Shown here: piece after piece, positions 5,587-11,567 of the stretch | Layout of the letters: the number at the start of each line of letters is the position of its first letter | Position numbering within the stretch: the first letter of the stretch is position 1 | Assembly (NCBI GenBank): GCA_028275645.1 | Contig: JAPWUH010000025.1 | Location: forward strand, 1 to 12,140 | Source: Caldivirga sp. | GTDB lineage: Archaea > Thermoproteota > Thermoprotei > Thermoproteales > Thermocladiaceae | Direction of reading: 5' to 3' | DNA: 12,140 nt | Translations under genes and position numbers: made by a program | The notes under the pieces: generated by a model | The model's database searches: none | What the model saw: only the letters and a program-made list of their open reading frames with translations | Told to the model about the DNA's origin: nothing

Positions 5587-6759
5587 ATGGGCAATAGGCC
5601 GACCATAATGGGTTACGTCAGGCCTGACGGTAAGGTAGGTATTAGAAACCATGTCCTCGTGATGTCGACAGTGATATGCTCAAGCGTGGTGGCCCGTAGG
5701 ATAGCTGAGCAGGTTAATGGAGCTGTGGCAATTGAAAACCCATTTGGCTGTGGTCAACTTGAACCAGACCTCCAGGTGACTAAGAGGACGCTGGTGGGTA
5801 TGGCGAAGAACCCTAATGTTGGCGCTGTCCTCGTTGTTGGGCTTGGGTGTGAGCAGATTCAGGCGGATGAGGTGGCCGACGAGGTTGCTAAGACTGGTAA
5901 GCCCGTTGAGAGGATTGTGATACAGGACGTTAACGGCGGCACACCAGCAGCCATAGAGAGGGGTGTTACGTTGTTGAGGAGGATGGCTGAGGAGACCCTG
6001 GCCCAAAGGCCAACGGAGGTTGACGTATCATCATTAGTCATGGGGGTTGAGTGCGGCGGCTCAGATGCAACATCAGGGTTAGCCTCAAACCCAGTCGTAG
6101 GTTACGTGTCCGATAAGTTAATCGACCTTGGGGGCACGGTAATCCTATCCGAGACCCCGGAAATGATAGGGGCTGAGGAGATACTGGCGAAGAGAGCTGC
6201 ATCCAAGGAGGTGGCTGATAGGATTTATGAGGTTGTCGGTAAGTGGGTTAGGTTGGCGGCCTCATACAACGTCGACCTGGTGGGTACTCAACCATCACCA
6301 GGTAACATAGCCGGTGGCATATCCACAATAGAGGAGAAGTCCCTCGGCGCCATAATTAAGGGTGGTTCAAGGACAATACAGGGTGTCCTCGACTACGCTG
6401 AGGAGGTTAAGGGGAGGGGATTGTTCATAATGGACACCCCAGGCTACGACATAATGTCCGTGGTGGGCATGGTTGCAGGCGGTGCAACACTAGTAATCTT
6501 CACGACGGGTAGGGGGACTCCAACCGGTAACCCAATTGCCCCAGTCATAAAGGTGACCGCCAACCCGTACACCTACAACAAGATGAAGGAGAACATTGAC
6601 TTCGATGCCAGCACTGTTGTTAGGGGTGTGGAGACTGTAGAGCAGGCTGGGGAGAGGTTATTCAACCTAATGCTTGAGGTTGCCAGGGGTAGGCAAACTA
6701 AGGCTGAGTTACTGGGCTTTAGGGAATTCGTAATACACAAGATCATACCATCGTTTTAA
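5587..6759 (+). CDS. UxaA/GarD-family lyase, large subunit
   Basis: About 390 aa, matching the C-terminal catalytic domain of altronate/galactarate dehydratases and SuyB. Family blocks numbered from the ATG at 5587 are GYVRPDGKVGIRN (9-21), PFGCGQ (52-57), GLGCE (85-89) and CGGSDATSGLASNP (156-169). Further on are PSPGNIAGGISTIEEKSLG and GRGTPTGNPIAPVIKV. These enzymes eliminate water from sugar acids using a divalent metal, while SuyAB relatives release sulfite from sulfolactate. The divergent GarR-like reductase favours sugar acids, but sequence alone does not decide. A GTG at 5578 (GTGA overlap with the small subunit) is possible. The ATG at 5587 is better because a GGTGA Shine-Dalgarno at 5577-5581 sits 5 nt upstream. 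It is convergent with the M42 gene, leaving 23 nt. Confidence 0.92.
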   Translation: MGNRPTIMGYVRPDGKVGIRNHVLVMSTVICSSVVARRIAEQVNGAVAIENPFGCGQLEPDLQVTKRTLVGMAKNPNVGAVLVVGLGCEQIQADEVADEVAKTGKPVERIVIQDVNGGTPAAIERGVTLLRRMAEETLAQRPTEVDVSSLVMGVECGGSDATSGLASNPVVGYVSDKLIDLGGTVILSETPEMIGAEEILAKRAASKEVADRIYEVVGKWVRLAASYNVDLVGTQPSPGNIAGGISTIEEKSLGAIIKGGSRTIQGVLDYAEEVKGRGLFIMDTPGYDIMSVVGMVAGGATLVIFTTGRGTPTGNPIAPVIKVTANPYTYNKMKENIDFDASTVVRGVETVEQAGERLFNLMLEVARGRQTKAELLGFREFVIHKIIPSF

Positions 6760-6782
6760 TGGTGCAGCTGGGTTAAGTAAAA

Positions 6783-7835
6783 TTAAAGGGTAATCTTAAT
6801 TGCCTTCCTTAATTCTCCGTGTTCCCTTATCACTAGGCTTACTAGGTACTCCACCTGCTTAACATCATCAAGGTTAACCACGGAGTGGGGTGTGTGGATG
6901 TACCTTGCCGGTGTTGAAATCACTACTGTTGGAACACCAACCCCATGCACATGCACCACCCCTGCATCAGTGCCGCCGTAGGGGTTAACCTGAACCTGAT
7001 ACTTAACTCCACTTGACGATGCAAGCCCCAGTACCGCTGAGAGTAGGCGTGGATTAGTTACCATTGACCTATCTAGAGCCCTAATGGCGGCGCCACCACC
7101 AACCCTAGTGATCCACTCATTCTCAGGGTTTGCCGGTACATCAGCAGCCACGGTGGTCTCAACCACGATAGCCATATCCGGGTTGATTGCGTTAACCGCA
7201 GCATTAATGCCCCTTAAACCAACCTCCTCCTGGGTGTTCCACACCATGTAAAGTGAAACGTCACCAGTTACTAACCTCCCAGCATCCTCCGCAATGTCTA
7301 TTAACACGCCGCAGCCAACCCTATTATCAAGGGCCTTACCAATAACCACACTACCCCTCTCCCTAAACGACCCGGCGAAGGTCCCCGCTACCCCAGGTAC
7401 TATGCCATTTTTAAACGCATCCTCAGCTGAGGAAAAACCTGCATCGATGTAAATCTCCTCAAACCGTGATGGCGGCTTCTCCCTCCTGAGGTGTGGTGGA
7501 TCAACGCCCACCGTACCGTAGACATCACCATTGCGGCCCATGAAAACCACCTCCTGCCCAATCATCGTCCACGTGTCAATACCACCAATCGGCACAACCC
7601 TAATGAACCCCCTCTGATCAATGTGAGAGACCATGAACCCAACCTCATCAACGTGGGCACTTACCATTATCTTAAAGGGCCCGTTACCAATCCTAGCTAT
7701 TAAATTACCCATATTATCGATATTAACCTCATCCACGTAATCCCTAACCATGCCTAGTATCAACTTCACCACCCTATCCTCAAAACCAGAGGGACCTAGT
7801 TCGAGGGTTAACTTCGATAACCTCAAAGTATCCAT
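6783..7835 (-). CDS. M42-family metallo-aminopeptidase (TET-like)
   Basis: Cytosolic dinuclear-zinc aminopeptidase of the M42 clan, the family of archaeal TET dodecamers that trim peptides from proteasome products. The 350-aa length is standard. Metal and catalytic residues are visible: His61 in AHVDEVG, Asp170 in KALDNRVGC, the Glu203-Glu204 pair in TQEEVGLRG, Glu226 in VETTVAADVP and His314 in RYIHTPHS. YGGTDAG (286-292) is the conserved substrate-side loop. The dimerisation/PDZ-like insert lies between residues ~70 and 160. The ATG at 7835 is supported by the TATA-like CATTAATA (minus, 7857-7864) 25.5 bp upstream. Related proteins are sometimes mislabelled endoglucanases; the metal ligands argue for a peptidase. 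Substrate preference cannot be read here. Confidence 0.93.
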   Translation of the reverse strand: MDTLRLSKLTLELGPSGFEDRVVKLILGMVRDYVDEVNIDNMGNLIARIGNGPFKIMVSAHVDEVGFMVSHIDQRGFIRVVPIGGIDTWTMIGQEVVFMGRNGDVYGTVGVDPPHLRREKPPSRFEEIYIDAGFSSAEDAFKNGIVPGVAGTFAGSFRERGSVVIGKALDNRVGCGVLIDIAEDAGRLVTGDVSLYMVWNTQEEVGLRGINAAVNAINPDMAIVVETTVAADVPANPENEWITRVGGGAAIRALDRSMVTNPRLLSAVLGLASSSGVKYQVQVNPYGGTDAGVVHVHGVGVPTVVISTPARYIHTPHSVVNLDDVKQVEYLVSLVIREHGELRKAIKITL

Positions 7836-7856
7836 GACGCCTAGACGATGCCGAAG

Positions 7857-7864
7857 TATTAATG
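7857..7864 (-). promoter_or_regulatory. TATA-like element of the M42 gene
   Basis: CATTAATA on the minus strand, centred 25.5 bp from the ATG at 7835. It implies a leaderless transcript separate from gdhA. Confidence 0.5.
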
Positions 7865-8009
7865 CTTAACCTTTAGTGGTTTAGCCTCAGTAATTGACCT
7901 ATTGCGCTGCCATCCATGGTTAACTTCGTGTAAAATAAATACCTTCATTAGGTTTGATGATAATTGAGGGTATGGAAAAACTAGGGTTTAAATAAACTAC
8001 CGAAGTTTC

Positions 8010-9284
8010 CTAGATCCAACCCCTAAGTCTCATTGCCCTCTCTACCCTACTCACGGCTAATACTATTGCCGCATCCCTCATTGTGACCCCTTCCCTCTTA
8101 ATCCTACCGTATTCGTCTAGGACCCTCTTGAAGTTGCCGATAAGTATGTTCTCGAGTCTGCTCCTAGTCTCCTCCTCGCTCCATGTCATCCACTGCAGAT
8201 TCTCAACCCACTCAAGGTAGCTCATTATGACACCACCTGCGTTTGCCAATATGTCAGGCACTATAACGACACCCCTCTTCGTTAGGTACTCCTCAGCCTC
8301 AGGGGTTGTTGGCCCATTGGCACCCTCAACTATCAACTTAGCCTTAACCTTGGATACGTTATCAGCCCTAATCGTGTTCTCTATGGCGCTGGGCATCAGT
8401 ATGTCTGCGTTGACGTACAGTGCGTCATCGGGGGCTAGCTTCTGCCCACCTGGGTAGTTGATAACCTTACCCGTCTTGCCCTTAATCTCCATAGCCTTCT
8501 CAACATCTATGCCGTTCGGATCATAAACTGTGCCTGACGTATCGGCTATAGCAACCACCTTAGCGCCCATCTTGCTAGCCCAGTAGGCCGCCCACTGACC
8601 CGTGTTACCGAAGCCATGTACACTAACCTTAACGCCACTTAAATTACTGTTAAATAGGCTGCTCCACGCCTCCCTAGCCATAACCGCGACGCCAAAGCCG
8701 GTTGCGTATTCCCTAACCGGGTTACCCCACAGCTCAATGGGCTTAGCTGTGAAGACTGCTGGGGTATTCCTGCCAGCTATCTTGCTGTACTCATCAACCA
8801 TCCAGGCCATTATTTGGGGATTAGTCCCAACGTCAGGTGCTGGTATATCCACCTCGGGGCCTATGGCCATGTAAATAGCCCTTACGTAGGCCCTGGATAA
8901 TTCCTCAAGTTCACTCGGCCTAAGGGCCTTTGGGTCAACCCTAACCGCACCCTTACCACCACCGTATGGTATGCCAGCTAGGCTATTCTTAAGCGTCATT
9001 AACGTTGCCAACGCTATATCATCCTCGAGGGTCACCTCAGGATGGAACCTAATACCACCCTTAAATGGGCCTAAGGCGTTATTGTGCTGGACCCTGTAGC
9101 CCTCAAATAACTTAACTGAACCATTAACCTTCACCGGTATTGACACAGCCACAACCCTCATAGGCCTAGATAAGTAATCGTAAACCACCTCATCAAAACC
9201 ACCTATCTCAATGGCCCTCTTAAGGATCTTTAACGTGTCCTGTAGGAACACCGACTGCATGGGCATTCCAAATATGGAGCCCAC
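8010..9284 (-). CDS. gdhA: Glutamate dehydrogenase
   Basis: Hexameric enzyme interconverting glutamate and 2-oxoglutarate plus ammonia. The 424-aa length matches archaeal GDH. The substrate domain has [11 protein letters not shown] (Lys75), TLKNSLAG (Lys99), PYGGGKG with catalytic Lys111, and PAPDVGTN (Asp151). The coenzyme domain has GFGNTG (224-229) and an acidic Asp248 at the end of strand 2. [11 protein letters not shown] and the [10 protein letters not shown] block follow. Asp248 hints at NAD use, but archaeal enzymes vary, so the coenzyme is unresolved. The GTG at 9284 is supported by a GGTGA Shine-Dalgarno (minus, 9290-9294) 5 nt upstream, and the TATA box TTTATAAA (minus, 9317-9324) is 36.5 bp away. 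This is the clearest leadered mRNA in the window. ATG codons at residues 7 and 9 are less well placed. Confidence 0.97.
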   Translation of the reverse strand: MGSIFGMPMQSVFLQDTLKILKRAIEIGGFDEVVYDYLSRPMRVVAVSIPVKVNGSVKLFEGYRVQHNNALGPFKGGIRFHPEVTLEDDIALATLMTLKNSLAGIPYGGGKGAVRVDPKALRPSELEELSRAYVRAIYMAIGPEVDIPAPDVGTNPQIMAWMVDEYSKIAGRNTPAVFTAKPIELWGNPVREYATGFGVAVMAREAWSSLFNSNLSGVKVSVHGFGNTGQWAAYWASKMGAKVVAIADTSGTVYDPNGIDVEKAMEIKGKTGKVINYPGGQKLAPDDALYVNADILMPSAIENTIRADNVSKVKAKLIVEGANGPTTPEAEEYLTKRGVVIVPDILANAGGVIMSYLEWVENLQWMTWSEEETRSRLENILIGNFKRVLDEYGRIKREGVTMRDAAIVLAVSRVERAMRLRGWI

Positions 9285-9289
9285 CTAGT

Positions 9290-9324
9290 TCACCAAATAG
9301 CCCAGCAGCCCCGCTTTTATAAAT
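9290..9324 (-). promoter_or_regulatory. gdhA promoter and Shine-Dalgarno
   Basis: TATA box TTTATAAA (9317-9324) predicts transcription starting about 10 nt upstream of the GTG. GGTGA (9290-9294) then falls at the very 5' end of the mRNA with a 5-nt spacer, a short leader unlike the leaderless neighbours. Confidence 0.65.
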
Positions 9325-9631
9325 TTTTCTAATTATTTTATTTAACACAATATACTGATATATAATATATATTTTATTACCTAAGCGTGTAAAGGTGGAT
9401 GGTTTTAAATAGAGTCAACTACTTCGTACTTATCATTAATACTTTTAATTTGTAAAATATGAGGGTGTTTTGCAACTATTCATCATCTACCCAACGTGAC
9501 TATGATGATTGCCACCCCTAATTTACCATGTGGCCAAACCGATTCATGGCTATTCCTGAGGTTTTATGCAGATAAACCCATTACTGGTGGTTGCTGGTCA
9601 ACCGTGAAAGGGGTCTCAGGGATGCAGTAGG
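9325..9631. other. Intergenic region between gdhA and the PDCD5 operon
   Basis: No gene of supportable length is seen. The first part (9325-9380) is very AT-rich, with a TA-repeat stretch at about 9355-9375. Further on, ATGATGA (9502-9508) and CTGA (9556-9559) sit 47 nt apart, a box C/D-like pairing without clear internal boxes (see findings). The remainder shows no strong structure. Confidence 0.35.
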
Positions 9632-9643
9632 TTTTTAAACCTA
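9628..9643 (+). promoter_or_regulatory. TATA box of the PDCD5-L39e-L31e operon, within a dyad
   Basis: TTTTTAAA (9632-9639) is centred 26.5 bp upstream of the ATG at 9662. It lies inside the inverted repeat TAGGTTT-TT-AAACCTA (9628-9643), so a dimeric protein binding the dyad would compete with TBP. Regulation is inference; the spacing is observed. Confidence 0.6.
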
Positions 9644-9661
9644 TGCGGGGCTTAGTGACAT

Positions 9662-10012
9662 ATGAGCTACTACGATGATGAGGAAGACACGGTTAGTGAT
9701 GATGAACTTGAGGAGGCTAGGAGGAGGAAGCTTGAGGAACTTCAAAGGAGGGCTGAGGAAGAGGAGAGGAAGAGGGCTGAGGAGGCTCAGAGGAGGGCCA
9801 TTATTAGGGTTATTCTAACACCAGAGGCCAGGAGTAGGCTGGATAACCTTAGGCTCGTTAAGCCCGAGCTTGTTGAGTCCATTGAAAACCAGTTAATTGC
9901 ACTCGCCCAGTCAGGTAGGATTAAGGTGCCTATAACCGACGAAGAACTTAAAAAGATACTGGAGGCCGTCTACAACCAAACAAGGAGGGAGTACAGGATA
10001 AGGTTCAGGTGA
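9662..10012 (+). CDS. PDCD5 (TFAR19)-family DNA-binding protein
   Basis: 116-aa homologue of the archaeal/eukaryotic PDCD5 family. These are small basic proteins with a flexible charged N-terminal helix and a compact three-helix bundle, reported to bind nucleic acid; their exact cell role in archaea is unsettled. Residues 1-15 are acidic. Residues 15-46 form a long highly charged helix rich in Glu, Arg and Lys. The core runs from the family signature [24 protein letters not shown] through [27 protein letters not shown] to the basic tail RREYRIRFR. It starts with a leaderless ATG at 9662. It is the first gene of an operon with L39e and L31e: its TGA (10010-10012) is part of the GGTGA that serves L39e. 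Pairing with these ribosomal proteins is common in archaea and suggests a translation-linked or housekeeping role. Confidence 0.92.
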   Translation: MSYYDDEEDTVSDDELEEARRRKLEELQRRAEEEERKRAEEAQRRAIIRVILTPEARSRLDNLRLVKPELVESIENQLIALAQSGRIKVPITDEELKKILEAVYNQTRREYRIRFR

Positions 10013-10016
10013 TGGT

Positions 10017-10175
10017 ATGGCAACCCACAAACCATTGGCATTCAAGTTAAGGCTAGCGTCAGCGGGGAAGTCAAATAGGAACCCACCAGCCTGGGTTATG
10101 GTTAAAACAAACAGGAGGTTCACGTACAACGTTAAGCGTAGGAATTGGAGGAGGGTGAAGCTTGAACTAGGGTGA
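10017..10175 (+). CDS. rpl39e: Ribosomal protein L39e
   Basis: 52-aa, extremely basic protein of the large subunit, lining the peptide exit tunnel. The family pattern is clear: HKPLAFKLRLASAGKSNR, then PPAWVMVKTNRR and the C-terminal KRRNWRRVKLE, with the conserved W and RR clusters. The ATG at 10017 has a GGTGA (10008-10012) 4 nt upstream that contains the stop of the PDCD5 gene. An out-of-frame ATG at 10012 is ignored. Its TGA (10173-10175) shares a base with the ATG at 10175 of L31e, so all three genes form one tightly packed operon. Confidence 0.95.
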   Translation: MATHKPLAFKLRLASAGKSNRNPPAWVMVKTNRRFTYNVKRRNWRRVKLELG

Positions 10176-10441
10176 TGACCGTGGCCAGTAATGAGGTGGT
10201 GTTAACCATAAACCTGAGGGATGTTAAGAAGGCCTCAAGGACCAGGAGAGCCCCATACGCCGCCAGGTTAATTAGGAGGATCGTGGCTAGGCATGCAAAG
10301 GTTGATGAGGAAAAGGTTAAGCTGAGTGAAAACCTCAATAACGTGCTCTGGAGTAATGGCATACAAAGGCCACCGTCTAAAATTAAGGTTAAGATAACTA
10401 AGCGGGAGGATGGCACAGTCCTCGTTGACTACCAGGGTTAG
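10175..10441 (+). CDS. rpl31e: Ribosomal protein L31e
   Basis: 88-aa large-subunit protein located near the tunnel exit. The sequence shows the L31e pattern: strand VVLTINLRDV, then KKASRTRRAPYAARLIRRIVARH, KVDEEKVKLSENLNNVLWSNGI, and the closing strand PSKIKVKITKREDG. Three closely spaced starts compete: GTG 10172 (4-nt GTGA overlap with L39e), ATG 10175 (1-nt overlap) and GTG 10181. The GGTGA at 10171-10175 would serve GTG 10181 with a 5-nt spacer, as for other internal genes here, giving MASNEVV; I list the ATG. In many archaea the gene for aIF6 follows L31e, but here the operon ends and S27e follows from a separate promoter. Confidence 0.95.
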   Translation: MTVASNEVVLTINLRDVKKASRTRRAPYAARLIRRIVARHAKVDEEKVKLSENLNNVLWSNGIQRPPSKIKVKITKREDGTVLVDYQG

Positions 10442-10487
10442 GCCTTTAAAACAACTTAATCATTGCCCAGCCTGTTGTTAAGTAATC

Positions 10488-10495
10488 TTTAAAAA
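10488..10495 (+). promoter_or_regulatory. TATA box of rps27e
   Basis: TTTAAAAA centred 27.5 bp upstream of the ATG at 10519. It predicts a leaderless message independent of the preceding operon. Between it and the ATG lies the perfect palindrome GCGCATGCGC (10505-10514). Confidence 0.6.
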
Positions 10496-10504
10496 CCCAA
10501 TGAG

Positions 10505-10514
10505 GCGCATGCGC
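10505..10514. repeat. Perfect 10-bp palindrome between TATA and start of rps27e
   Basis: GCGCATGCGC covers roughly -14 to -5 relative to the start codon, where a bound dimer would block initiation. It is GC-rich against an AT-rich promoter background. A role as an operator is only inferred. Confidence 0.3.
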
Positions 10515-10518
10515 AGGT

Positions 10519-10719
10519 ATGCCAAACTTCAGGAGGGTACTGATACCGACACCCAAGTCAAGGTTCATCAGGGTTAGGTGCAATCAATGCGGCAATGAAC
10601 AGGTAATATTCGACCATGCCACAGTGGAGGTTAGGTGCCTAGTGTGTGGTAACCTGCTAGCTAGGCCAACTGGGGGTAAGGCTGAAATACTGGGCACGGT
10701 AGTTAAGGTACTTGAGTAG
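10519..10719 (+). CDS. rps27e: Ribosomal protein S27e (zinc ribbon)
   Basis: 66-aa small-subunit protein with a C4 zinc ribbon: Cys21-x2-Cys24 in RCNQCGN and Cys40-x2-Cys43 in RCLVCGN, separated by 15 residues as in the family. The N-terminal [20 protein letters not shown] and the C-terminal [18 protein letters not shown] also match archaeal S27e. It is transcribed from its own TATA box. In many archaea S27e is coupled to L44e; no L44e is seen here. Confidence 0.95.
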   Translation: MPNFRRVLIPTPKSRFIRVRCNQCGNEQVIFDHATVEVRCLVCGNLLARPTGGKAEILGTVVKVLE

Positions 10720-10869
10720 GGTTAAGGTATCCCCATCGCTATCACTAATAAGGTGCTGCAGGTAACGCCGGGGACATATCCCTACCTTGTGTTAATCCAA
10801 GAGATGAACCTCATCACTTCTGGGCTGTTTCAGTATTCATTATTATTTATGGTTGCTCATATTCATTGA
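10720..10869. other. Intergenic region after rps27e
   Basis: No ORF or clear terminator is seen. TATTATTTATGG (10841-10852) is a TATA-like stretch about 27 bp before 10872, where the G-rich RNA candidate may begin. Confidence 0.3.
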
Positions 10870-11075
10870 TGCTGTGGTCAAGGGCGAAGCATTCAAATCC
10901 AGGGAACGGTGAATTGGTGGGATGAACCCGATGAGCTTGGCGAGGGGGATCTTGGCGGTGCCGCCCTCGGCGAGGGGGTGGTGTGAGCCTAGGCAACTAG
11001 CGGCATCCACGAAAAAGCCGTTGAAAGGTAGATGGTGGGGAACCTAACATGAACCGCCATCTACTGAGGAACGGT
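10870..11075 (+). ncRNA. Candidate structured non-coding RNA, unidentified
   Basis: A strongly G-rich, purine-rich plus-strand stretch without a good plus-strand ORF, in a genome where such islands usually mark structured RNA. The best hairpin is TAGATGGTGG (11029-11038) with CCGCCATCTA (11054-11063), a 10-bp stem with one G-U pair. Others are CTAG-GCAA-CTAG (10989-11000, a GNRA tetraloop), GGCG-GTGC-CGCC (10953-10964), CGAGGG/CCCTCG (10941-10946 / 10963-10968) and GATGCT/AGCATT (10868-10873 / 10888-10893). GGCGAGGGGG (10939-10948, 10969-10978) and GGAACGGTG (10903-10911, 11068-11076) are each present twice. A TATA-like stretch lies at 10841-10850. The class is not identified. I could not confirm SRP RNA, RNase P RNA or H/ACA motifs. 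A minus-strand open frame of about 70 codons crosses it but is pyrimidine-rich, unlike local genes. Confidence 0.5.
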
Positions 11076-11077
11076 GG

Positions 11078-11428
11078 TTAATGCTCCTCCTTAAGTATCT
11101 CTATCTTCCCACCCTGTATCTTAACGTAGACGTACTCACCTACGTCAATTTTCCCACCTAACTCCTCCATCTCCTCCTCAGTTAACATAAGAGTCACCCT
11201 GGGTACGGGTATTTTACCGCTAACCATCTGGCCCAGCATTGGTATAGACCTGAATATGTTCTGCATCATCTCAAGCATGTCCCTAGTTAACCCAGTTGAC
11301 TCACCTGAGGTGGCGGCAATAAGCCCAGGGTTCTCCCTCTCCTCAACAATGTCAATCTTAAACATCCTCCCACCGAAGGGATCCATTACCAACGTTTTAC
11401 TAACCACGTAACCCTTAAACCCAGCCAC
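11078..11428 (-). CDS. Conserved-looking 116-aa protein, function unknown
   Basis: I do not recognise this protein with confidence. It opens with strands (GYVVSKTLVMDP, RMFKIDIVEE), has a helical middle (LTRDMLEMMQNIFRSIPMLGQM), and ends in a strand-rich module (RVTLMLTEEEMEELG, VGEYVYVKIQGGKIEIL). The last part resembles a small beta-barrel, with a Glu-rich helix followed by a glycine-flanked hairpin. The layout recalls small Thermoproteales proteins of the arcadin-1 type from the crenactin cluster, but that is from memory and no crenactin gene is in the window. It has no signal peptide, membrane segment or cysteine. Start choice: GTG at 11428, with GTATATTA (minus, 11451-11458) centred 26.5 bp upstream, hence leaderless. 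Its stop lies 3 nt after the 3' edge of the RNA candidate on the other strand. Confidence 0.75.
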   Translation of the reverse strand: MAGFKGYVVSKTLVMDPFGGRMFKIDIVEERENPGLIAATSGESTGLTRDMLEMMQNIFRSIPMLGQMVSGKIPVPRVTLMLTEEEMEELGGKIDVGEYVYVKIQGGKIEILKEEH

Positions 11429-11450
11429 AGCCCAGTGACCTCTATTAACT

Positions 11451-11458
11451 TAATATAC
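11451..11458 (-). promoter_or_regulatory. TATA box of the 116-aa gene
   Basis: GTATATTA on the minus strand, centred 26.5 bp upstream of the GTG at 11428. It supports GTG as a leaderless start. Confidence 0.6.
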
Positions 11459-11500
11459 TTTCCGCAGTCTTATTAATGGGTCATGCGTTTAAGAACATGA

Positions 11501-11566
11501 ATTACGGATACCGATGATGAAGCCTCATGGTGCTCATTAATGATGTTCATGAGCCAATAATGAGCA
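11501..11566 (+). ncRNA. Candidate box C/D-like sRNA
   Basis: ATGATGA (11514-11520) is a perfect C box. It is followed by a 12-nt spacer, a D'-like CTCA (11533-11536), 3 nt, a C'-like ATGATGT (11540-11546), 13 nt and a D-like ATGA (11560-11563). The geometry equals that of archaeal dual-guide sRNAs, but both D boxes deviate from CUGA by one base and no terminal stem is evident. TATTAATG (11471-11478) could be its TATA box. The alternative is the hairpin described at 11530-11567. Confidence 0.25.
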
Positions 11567-11567
11567 C
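11530..11567. repeat. Inverted repeat at the 3' end of the SDR gene
   Basis: GTGCTCATTA (11530-11539) and TAATGAGCAC (11558-11567) are perfect 10-bp complements, ending exactly at the SDR stop codon. An inner ATGAGC (11549-11554) can pair with the same left arm, giving a competing fold. On the minus strand it could form a 3'-end hairpin of the SDR mRNA. Confidence 0.7.

Noticed and set aside
5680..6041. Two minus-strand ORFs (108 and 60 codons) opposite the lyase large subunit
   Set aside because: They lie wholly inside a well-supported gene, have no promoter or ribosome binding site, and give compositions typical of antisense frames.
6783..7835. Endoglucanase annotation for the M42 protein
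   Set aside because: All M42 metal-ligand motifs are present; the cellulase name is a known historical mislabel of this family.
7860..8009. TTGATGAT and short repeats between gdhA and the M42 gene
   Set aside because: The C-box match is imperfect and no D box is correctly spaced. The region holds only the M42 promoter and the gdhA 3' end.
10890..10902. TTCAAATCC, resembling a tRNA T-loop
   Set aside because: The flanking five bases do not pair, and no acceptor, D-arm or anticodon arm can be drawn around it.
11029..11063. RNase P conserved region IV/V-like sequence (AGATG ... ACATGAACC)
   Set aside because: Only loosely similar to the bacterial consensus. The bases pair locally as a hairpin and no matching P4 5' strand was found, so I do not name it RNase P RNA.
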